A stretch of DNA of 8,605 nucleotides from Gammaproteobacteria bacterium (GTDB lineage: Bacteria; Pseudomonadota; Gammaproteobacteria; Steroidobacterales; Steroidobacteraceae). Of the stretch, positions 1 through 4,909 are shown one piece after another. The DNA is taken from positions 1 to 8,605 of the forward strand of contig VBNP01000089.1 of the NCBI GenBank assembly GCA_005877965.1, in the 5' to 3' direction. The translations under genes and the position numbers were made by a program. Every line of letters starts with the position of its first letter. Positions within the stretch are counted from its first letter, which is position 1. The notes beneath the pieces were generated by a model that saw only the letters and a list, made by a program, of their open reading frames with translations, ran no database searches and was not told the origin of the DNA.

Positions 1-1500
1 TTCTACTTCGGCCTTGCCGGCACCAACTCCACCGACGGCCACGCGGCAATCGAGTTCTTCGATCCCAACAAGGAGCAGTTCCTCGAGTACGACGTCGTGA
101 AGCTCGTCTATCAGCTCGCCAACCCCAAGAAACCCGTCGTGGCCTGGCTGTCCTCGCTGCCGATGGGTCCGGGCTTCGATCCGCAGAGCGGGCAGATGCG
201 CGAACCGTGGGTGGTGTACAGCGAGACGCAGCAGCTCTTCGACCTGCGACCGCTCGAGCCGGCCGCGACCCGCATCGAGCCGGACGTGAACGTGCTGGTG
301 CTGGTGCACCCGAAGGACCTGTCGCCGGCGACGCAATTCGCCATCGACCAGTACGCGCTGCGCGGCGGACACATCCTGGTGTTCGTCGACCCGCTCGCCC
401 AGACCGATCAGTCCGGCGCCGAGGCGGGCAATCCGATGGCGGCCATGGGCGCGGACAAGTCATCGCACCTGGCCGCATTGCTCGGCGCCTGGGGCGTACA
501 GTTCAATCCCGCCGAGGTGGTCGCCGATCGTGGTCACGCCTTGTCGGTGACCATGCGCCAGGGAGAGCCGCCGGTCGCGCACCTGGGTGTGCTCGGCCTC
601 GACAAGGGGAGCTTCAGCGCGGACGACGTGATCACGGCCGGACTCTCCAACCTCAACGTGGCCACCGCGGGTTACCTCGATCCCGTCAAGGGCGCGAAGG
701 TGCGCTTCGAGCCCCTGTTGCAGTCGAGCACCGACGCGCAAGCACTGCCGGTCGCGCGTTTCCGCATGCTGTTCGATCCGGCGACGCTGCGCGACGGGTT
801 CAAGCCCGCCGGCCGACGTTACACGATCGCCGCGCGGATCAGCGGCACCGTGCACAGCGCCTTTCCTGCGGGCCCGCCCGCGGGCGTGACGCTTCCCGCC
901 GGCCAGAGCGCCCTGAAGGAATCCGCACGGCCTCTCAGTCTGGTGGTGTTTGCCGATACCGACCTGCTGTCGGATTACCTGTGGGTGCGCCAGCAGAATT
1001 TCTTCGGCCAGCGCCTCACCCAGGCGTGGGCGAGCAACGGCGACCTGGTGCAGAACGCGCTCGACAATCTCGCCGGCAGCACCGACCTGATCAGCGTGCG
1101 CGGCCGCGCCTCGTTCACCCGACCGTTCGAGCGCGTGGAGAAACTGCGGCGTGCCGCCGATCACCGCTTCCGGGCGAAGGAGCAGGAGCTCGAGCAGCAG
1201 TTGCGCGAGACGGAAGACAAGCTGACCGCGCTGCGGTCCAAGGGCGGCAATCAGTCCTCGCTCATCATCACACCCGAACAGGAGCGGGAGATCGAGCACT
1301 TCCAGACTGAGAAACTGCGCATCCGCAAGGAGCTGCGCGCCGTGCGAGCCGGGCTGGACGCGGACATCAAGGGCCTGGGAGCGACCCTCAAGATCGTCAA
1401 CATCGTCGTGGTGCCGGCGCTGTTCGCCGTGATGGCGCTGCTCATGGCCGCGTGGCGCCGCCGGCGGCGCGCAGCACCGGCCAACCCGCCCCTGAGGTGA
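1..1500 (+). CDS. GldG-family ABC transporter auxiliary protein (5' partial)
   Basis: The reading frame is open from the first base of the window to a TGA at 1498-1500, giving 499 visible residues with the N-terminus outside. It resembles the GldG / 'ABC-type uncharacterized transport' family (PF09822 type): an extracytoplasmic domain, here including VVAWLSSLPMG and a segment near residues 98-125 reading VNVLVLVHPKDLSPATQFAI, then the GGHILVFVDPLAQ strand. A highly charged predicted coiled coil covers about residues 376-460. A single hydrophobic helix (about 463-485, core IVNIVVVPALFAVMALLMAAW) and a short Arg-rich cytoplasmic tail end the protein. In the family it works with an ABC-2 permease and an ATPase, and in Bacteroidetes GldA/F/G take part in gliding; the substrate here is unknown. 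The GTG at position 97 is internal and is not the start. The stop lies three bases before the next gene, so the two are surely co-transcribed. The family call is from recognition, not a search. Confidence 0.82.
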   Translation, partial: FYFGLAGTNSTDGHAAIEFFDPNKEQFLEYDVVKLVYQLANPKKPVVAWLSSLPMGPGFDPQSGQMREPWVVYSETQQLFDLRPLEPAATRIEPDVNVLVLVHPKDLSPATQFAIDQYALRGGHILVFVDPLAQTDQSGAEAGNPMAAMGADKSSHLAALLGAWGVQFNPAEVVADRGHALSVTMRQGEPPVAHLGVLGLDKGSFSADDVITAGLSNLNVATAGYLDPVKGAKVRFEPLLQSSTDAQALPVARFRMLFDPATLRDGFKPAGRRYTIAARISGTVHSAFPAGPPAGVTLPAGQSALKESARPLSLVVFADTDLLSDYLWVRQQNFFGQRLTQAWASNGDLVQNALDNLAGSTDLISVRGRASFTRPFERVEKLRRAADHRFRAKEQELEQQLRETEDKLTALRSKGGNQSSLIITPEQEREIEHFQTEKLRIRKELRAVRAGLDADIKGLGATLKIVNIVVVPALFAVMALLMAAWRRRRRAAPANPPLR

Positions 1501-1503
1501 GTC

Positions 1504-2652
1504 ATGCGTGCAGGCCGTGTCGTCGCGCTTCTCATCGCCGGGCTCACGCTGGTCGCCTTCGCCATGTGGATCGCCTCCCAGCGGCACCTGGAGCGCGCCA
1601 CGCTCGCCGGGGACCTGGTGTTGCCGGACCTCGAGCACCACGTCAATGCCGTGACCCAGGTCGGGCTGGGTAAGGGCGACGGCACCCACACCACGCTCAA
1701 GAAGGACGGCGCCGGCTGGACCGTCGGCGAGCGTGGCTGGCCAGCCGACCCGGGCAAGGTACGCAAGCTCCTGCTCGATCTCGGCGCGCTCAACATCGTC
1801 GAGGAGAAGACCCGCCTGCCGGCGAACTACCCGCAGCTCGGCGTGCAGGACGTGAGCTCGCCCAAGGCCACCGGGACGCGCATCGAGGTGATCACCCCCG
1901 GGCGAATCTGGGCGCTCATCGTCGGCAAGTCCTCGAGCGCCAAGTCCGGGTACGTGCGCGTTGCCACCGCCTCGCAGACTCTGCTCGCGGCGCCGTTGCT
2001 CACCGTGGATGCCGACCCGAAGGGATGGCTCGACCGCGCGCTGATCGATGTGGCGCCCGAGCGCGTGCGTCAGGTCGAAGAACGACCCCGCGAAAGTCCG
2101 GGGTTCAGCGCCACGCGCGAGAAGAAGGAGCAGACCGACTTCACCGTGACGCCGTTGCCCAAGGGGCGAGAGCTGACCGGTCCGGGTGCCGCGGACGGGA
2201 TCGCGGGCTCCCTGAGCTCTCTCACGTTCGATGATGTCGGCAGGGCGAGTGCCGCGGCGGACGCCAAGGCGGCGCACGCCCTGTTCCGCACCTTCGACGG
2301 GCTCGAGGTCGACGTTGCGGGCCGCAAGGACGGCGCGCGCTCGCTCGTGACCCTCAGCACCCACGCCACCACGAAGCAAGCCGAAGCGGAGGCGCAGACG
2401 CGCAATGCGCGCGTCGGCGGCTGGGAGTTCGAGATTCCCGATTACAAGTACGCGGCCATCTTCCGTCCGCTCGAGGATCTGCTCAAGAAGCCACCCGCGC
2501 CGGTCAAACCCGCGACGGCGTCCGCGCCAGCCAAGCCGATGGCACCCGGCAAGGCGACCGCGCCTGACAAGGTGACCGTACCTGACAAAGCGACCGCGCC
2601 TGACAAGGCATCCTCGCCGGACAACGCCTCCCCGCCAGACACGCCGAAATAG
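1504..2652 (+). CDS. DUF4340 domain-containing membrane-anchored protein with repeat tail
   Basis: This is a 382-residue protein. The ATG at 1504 is preceded by GAGG at 1494-1497 (six-base spacer) that overlaps the end of the GldG-like gene, so translation is probably coupled. Residues 5-25 form one hydrophobic helix (a signal anchor), and the rest should lie outside the cytoplasm. Residues from about 55 to 320 match the DUF4340 pattern: GAGWTVGERGWPADPGKVRKLL, then LPANYPQLGV, a WALIVGKSS strand, a D-x-K-GWLDRALIDV segment, and a final GWEFEIPDYKYAAIFRPLEDLL block. DUF4340 proteins usually sit directly behind GldG-like genes, as here, and probably form the outer part of the same exporter. 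From about residue 325 the sequence becomes a Pro/Ala/Lys/Asp-rich tail made of six-residue repeats (listed separately), presumably disordered. The role beyond 'transport-associated' is unknown. Confidence 0.85.
   Translation: MRAGRVVALLIAGLTLVAFAMWIASQRHLERATLAGDLVLPDLEHHVNAVTQVGLGKGDGTHTTLKKDGAGWTVGERGWPADPGKVRKLLLDLGALNIVEEKTRLPANYPQLGVQDVSSPKATGTRIEVITPGRIWALIVGKSSSAKSGYVRVATASQTLLAAPLLTVDADPKGWLDRALIDVAPERVRQVEERPRESPGFSATREKKEQTDFTVTPLPKGRELTGPGAADGIAGSLSSLTFDDVGRASAAADAKAAHALFRTFDGLEVDVAGRKDGARSLVTLSTHATTKQAEAEAQTRNARVGGWEFEIPDYKYAAIFRPLEDLLKKPPAPVKPATASAPAKPMAPGKATAPDKVTVPDKATAPDKASSPDNASPPDTPK
2518..2643 (+). repeat. Seven 18-bp coding repeats (A-T-A-P-D-K type)
   Basis: The 3' end of the DUF4340 gene is built from seven in-frame 18-bp units: 2518-2535, 2536-2553, 2554-2571, 2572-2589, 2590-2607, 2608-2625 and 2626-2643. 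They encode ASAPAK, PMAPGK, ATAPDK, VTVPDK, ATAPDK, ASSPDN and ASPPDT. Units 3 and 5 (2554 and 2590) are identical at the DNA level, so recent slippage or unequal crossover is likely. Alternating Lys and Asp with Pro at a fixed position gives a flexible, nearly charge-balanced tail. Confidence 0.9.
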
Positions 2653-2673
2653 AGCCCGGGATCTCTCAGGGCT
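2653..2673. terminator. Possible small hairpin between convergent genes
   Basis: AGCCC (2653-2657) can pair with GGGCT (2669-2673) around an 11-base loop, immediately after the DUF4340 stop and overlapping the stop of the opposing gene. The stem is only 5 bp and has no U-tract, so termination here is doubtful. The two genes converge with a gap of just 13 bases, so any terminator must overlap coding sequence. Confidence 0.25.
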
Positions 2674-2691
2674 TCGTCTCTCGGGGCTTCA
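2662..2691. repeat. 15-bp tandem duplication at the end of the HTH-VOC gene
   Basis: TCTCTCAGGGCTTCG (2662-2676) is followed directly by TCTCTCGGGGCTTCA (2677-2691), 13 of 15 bases identical. Read on the minus strand, the first copy translated encodes KPRET. In the second copy the CGA (Arg) codon is TGA, which is the stop. The C-terminal KP before the stop is thus a duplicated piece. Confidence 0.85.
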
Positions 2692-3307
2692 CCTGCGACA
2701 TGATCGCCAGGGGTCGTCCCTCCGGGTCATGAAAATGCGCCATCCACTCCTCCGTTCCGTCCGCGTGACGGTGAATCAGGTGCGGCGCGTCCACAAACTC
2801 GATGCTGCGCGCGCGCAGCAGGTCGTACGCCGTACGGATGTCCTCGACCCGCAGGTAGAGAAGGGATTCAGGTGCGGGCTTTTCCTGCGCACTCAGCATC
2901 AGCCGCGTGCCCCCGCAGTCGAAGAACGCCAGTGAGCCGAAGGTGTACAGGTGCGGCAGGCCGAGCGCCCCGCGGTACCAGGCCTCGGACTCCTTGATGT
3001 CCCGGACCGTTCGGGCGATCTGGGCCAGTGGCCCGAGCGTCAGCGTACTCATGATAGGTCTCTCCTGCAGCCGCAGGGCACTCGTTCCCGGCACTCGAAA
3101 CCAGCGCCGCAGCGCCTGCCGGTTCGTGAGCCCGAGCTTCGCCACCGCGTTCGCCACGTGATACTTCACGGCATCGAGGCTGATGCCGCGGCGTGCGGCG
3201 ATCTCGCGATTGCTCATGCCGTGCTGCACGGCGTGCACGACGCGCCACTCCGTCGGAGTCAGCACATCCTCGTGAGGAGGTCGTCCCCTGCGGCTCCTGC
3301 CGGACAT
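2666..3307 (-). CDS. LuxR-type HTH / VOC (glyoxalase-fold) fusion protein
   Basis: This is a 213-residue protein. Residues about 14-70 are a classic LuxR/GerE DNA-binding domain: LTPTEWRVV, then GMSNREIAARRGISLDAVKYH, KLGLTNRQAL. A short linker (about 71-85) leads to a VOC domain (86-213) with the usual betaalphabetabetabeta pattern twice, AWYRGALGLP in the first half and FHDPEGRPLAIM at the end. The usual VOC metal-ligand positions look replaced: Gln where the first His is expected (LAQIARTV), and Ala where the final Glu is expected in DPEGRPLA. The domain is therefore more likely a ligand binder than a metalloenzyme. The ATG at 3307 has AGGA about seven bases upstream. A second ATG at 3052, with AGGAG at a nine-base spacer, falls exactly at the domain junction, so a free 128-residue VOC protein may also be made. 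The regulator role is inferred from architecture; targets are unknown. Confidence 0.8.
   Translation of the reverse strand: MSGRSRRGRPPHEDVLTPTEWRVVHAVQHGMSNREIAARRGISLDAVKYHVANAVAKLGLTNRQALRRWFRVPGTSALRLQERPIMSTLTLGPLAQIARTVRDIKESEAWYRGALGLPHLYTFGSLAFFDCGGTRLMLSAQEKPAPESLLYLRVEDIRTAYDLLRARSIEFVDAPHLIHRHADGTEEWMAHFHDPEGRPLAIMSQVKPRETKP
3062..3066 (-). promoter_or_regulatory. Internal Shine-Dalgarno for a VOC-only product
   Basis: On the minus strand AGGAG (plus-strand CTCCT, 3062-3066) sits nine bases before an in-frame ATG at 3052-3050. The match is at least as good as that of the full-length start at 3307. Residues following this ATG (MSTLTLGPLAQIA) look like a normal VOC-protein N-terminus. 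Whether it is used cannot be decided from sequence. Confidence 0.5.
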
Positions 3308-3488
3308 GGCGGGATCCTAAGCTGTGAGGGCCCGAATTACCCTCCCCTGCAGGGATCTAATGCGGTGCAGTAAGTCAGGCAGATACCCCACGGACACGGG
3401 GCGAACAGCGGATCCCGTGCCCAGGGCTCCAGGCGTAGAATTTTTTCGCATGGGCATAGCCCTTGGCGGCAAGGGCCGGGAGACGGGC
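3308..3488. promoter_or_regulatory. Divergent intergenic region with short dyads
   Basis: This 181-base gap separates the starts of the HTH-VOC gene (minus) and the 158-residue gene (plus), so it must carry promoters for both. It contains GAGGG (3326-3330) / CCCTC (3340-3344), a 9-base-spaced inverted repeat, and just beside it a perfect 10-bp palindrome CCCTGCAGGG (3345-3354). These are reasonable operator candidates for the HTH protein encoded alongside. On the plus strand TAGAAT (3436-3441) matches the sigma70 -10 consensus at five of six positions, followed by a T-run; no good -35 is seen at 16-18 bases upstream. Confidence 0.4.
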
Positions 3489-3965
3489 ATGAGCGCTGTA
3501 TTACTCGCCGTGTTCAACGAGTACGGGGCCGCGGAGCGGGTGCGCACCAGGCTGGTGGGCGACGGTTTTCCGACCGACCGGGTCGAGCTGACGGCGGCCT
3601 GCGAGCCGGGACGGGCGGGACTGCATCCCGCAGCCTCGGCGCGCGCGAAATTCGCGCAGTATTTCGGCACCCTGCTGAGTGAGGACGAGGAGCGGCCGTT
3701 CGTGGAGCTGCTGGCTGAGCGGGTCGAGGGGGGCGCGGCCACCATCGCGGTCCACCCGCGCGGCATGATCGAAACGGCGCGCGCAGCCGAGATCCTCGAA
3801 ACGGAGGGGGCGGTGGAAGTGGTCGGACACGACCTCGATAACCAGACCTTCGAGTACGCCGCTTCCCGGGAAGATGGCTACTGGGTGCGCCACTTCATGC
3901 TCGACAACCCGAGCGGCGCGGACTGCATCTACTGCCGGCTGTTTCCCCGGCACCGCCACCACTGA
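3489..3965 (+). CDS. Hypothetical protein, 158 residues, with Cys/His-rich C-terminus
   Basis: I chose the ATG at 3489 because GGGAG lies six bases upstream and the protein opens with a beta strand (MSAVLLAVFNEYGAAERV). In-frame ATGs at 3450 and 3324 would only add sequence with no recognisable structure. The first 115 residues look like a small alpha/beta fold: strand, helix (AAERVRTRLVGDGF), strand (VELTAAC), a helical middle (FVELLAERVEGG), then ATIAVHPRG, a helix (ETARAAEILETEG) and AVEVVGH. That outline recalls the general stress protein 17M-like/ferredoxin-like folds, but similarity is weak and I do not assign a family. The tail carries C146-x-x-C149 and H155, H157, H158, a possible metal site. 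There is no signal peptide or membrane segment, so it is probably cytoplasmic. It is transcribed divergently from the HTH-VOC gene, which may regulate it. Confidence 0.7.
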   Translation: MSAVLLAVFNEYGAAERVRTRLVGDGFPTDRVELTAACEPGRAGLHPAASARAKFAQYFGTLLSEDEERPFVELLAERVEGGAATIAVHPRGMIETARAAEILETEGAVEVVGHDLDNQTFEYAASREDGYWVRHFMLDNPSGADCIYCRLFPRHRHH

Positions 3966-3987
3966 AGGACTGACGCGCCGCGAGCAT

Positions 3988-4019
3988 GCGCGCCGGAAGC
4001 CTCGTGGCTCCCGGCGCGC
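3988..4019. terminator. Strong bidirectional hairpin between convergent genes
   Basis: The left arm 3988-4001 and right arm 4006-4019 form a 14-position stem around the loop TCGT (4002-4005). In the plus transcript 13 pairs form, with one A-C mismatch (3997/4010). In the minus transcript the same position becomes a U-G wobble, so all 14 pair. No U-run follows on either side, so it may be a weak intrinsic terminator, a Rho-assisted end, or a 3'-end stabiliser shared by both converging genes. Confidence 0.65.
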
Positions 4020-4031
4020 GGCGCTATCACA

Positions 4032-4805
4032 TCACTGCTTCTGCTTCTCGAGCGTGTAGGTCGTCATCTGCCCGTGGGCCACGTCCTTGTCGGTCACTTG
4101 CACGGTCCGGCCGTCCTTCGCCACCGCGAGCCGAATCTCGTCGACGACTTTGCCCTGGCGATGGTCGGTCTCTTCCACCGTGTTGTCGTCGATCCTCTTC
4201 ACCGTGACGACGGTGCGTCCCGGATCGCCCACGATCGGGTACTCCTTGCCGTCGAAATTTGCGTCGTAGCTCTGACCGTTCCAGTGCATGACGAAGTGCC
4301 CGGGCGTCATCTCGTACTGCACGGTCCGCAGCGTCTCGTTGCCCTTGAGCTGCTCCTGTAGCCACGAACCGGAGACGGCGTGGGAGCCCGCCGGCCCGCT
4401 CGCGACCCGCTTTTCGACCACTTCCCCGGTGACGACTTTCGCTCCGACGTGATTGGTGAACCTGCCCGTCAACGTAGCGCCGTCGGCGGAGACCGTCTCG
4501 GTCATTCTCGCGAATTCCTTGTCCCCCTGCTTGAGCACGATCTCGTCCGAAGTCGCGCTGATGACTTTCACCATCGCGGTGTCGTAGTACGCGTGCCCGG
4601 TGACTTTGTGCTCGGCCCCGTCTGCCTTGACTTTGAGCTCCGGACTGCAGCTGGAGCAGGTGTACTCGCCGTTGGCGAGCAGGTACACGTCCGGCTTGCC
4701 GGTCACCTTCATCGAATCAAGGTTGGTCTTCCACGTGCCGTCGAACGCACTACCTGCGAGCGCAGCCGCCGGCATCAGCAGCAGCGCTGAGATTAGGATT
4801 CTCAT
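4032..4805 (-). CDS. Secreted beta-rich two-repeat hypothetical protein
   Basis: This is a 257-residue protein. The start at 4805 is preceded by GGGGAG about five bases upstream. Residues 1-17 form a signal peptide (MRILISALLLMPAAALA, then GSAF), so the mature protein should be periplasmic or exported. The body is beta-rich and appears to be two related halves. The first starts with FDGTWKTNLD (21-30), the second with VSGSWLQEQL (144-153), each a lipocalin-like G-x-W opening. The later strands align too: VKVISATSDEIV, then FARMTETVSADGATLTG, against VTVKRIDDNTVE, then VDEIRLAVAKDGRTVQVT. The first half has a C50-x-x-C53 pair (YTCSSCSP), the only cysteines, which could form a disulfide or bind metal. 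I recognise the general style of conserved secreted hypotheticals but no characterised family. It follows the M61 peptidase gene in the same direction after 104 bases, so it may be read from that transcript or its own promoter. Confidence 0.75.
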   Translation of the reverse strand: MRILISALLLMPAAALAGSAFDGTWKTNLDSMKVTGKPDVYLLANGEYTCSSCSPELKVKADGAEHKVTGHAYYDTAMVKVISATSDEIVLKQGDKEFARMTETVSADGATLTGRFTNHVGAKVVTGEVVEKRVASGPAGSHAVSGSWLQEQLKGNETLRTVQYEMTPGHFVMHWNGQSYDANFDGKEYPIVGDPGRTVVTVKRIDDNTVEETDHRQGKVVDEIRLAVAKDGRTVQVTDKDVAHGQMTTYTLEKQKQ

Positions 4806-4909
4806 GAGACTCCCCCTGTTGGTTTGATGATCGGAACGTCGGTGCGACGCCCCGCGAGGCGCGTAGTCTAGGCTCCCGAGCCGCCCTCACCAACAGCCAA
4901 GTCACAGGC
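4806..4909 (-). promoter_or_regulatory. Intergenic leader of the secreted beta-rich protein
   Basis: Between the M61 stop and the downstream start, the minus strand carries a weak promoter-like pair: TTGGTG and TAGACT separated by 17 bases. The GGCTC-GG-GAGCC dyad (4871-4882) sits in that spacer, where a bound repressor would block polymerase. The -35 match is poor (three of six), so this is tentative. No terminator-like hairpin with a U-run is seen behind the M61 gene. Confidence 0.25.

Noticed and set aside
1455..1470. Perfect 16-bp palindrome GCGCCGCCGGCGGCGC
   Set aside because: It falls in the Arg/Ala codons at the end of the GldG-like gene and is explained by GC-rich Arg codons; not placed as a terminator because coding continues into the next gene.
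460..2379. A 639-codon open frame on the minus strand opposite the GldG-like and DUF4340 genes
   Set aside because: It crosses two well-supported genes, is Arg/Gly/His-rich with no recognisable domain, and is what GC-rich codon bias produces on the opposite strand.
2442..2642. Minus-strand frame with an LSGAVA-like repeat
   Set aside because: It is merely the reverse reading of the 18-bp repeats of the DUF4340 tail.
3324..3488. N-terminal extension of the 158-residue protein
   Set aside because: No structure or ribosome site supports it; the ATG at 3489 has GGGAG at a good distance.
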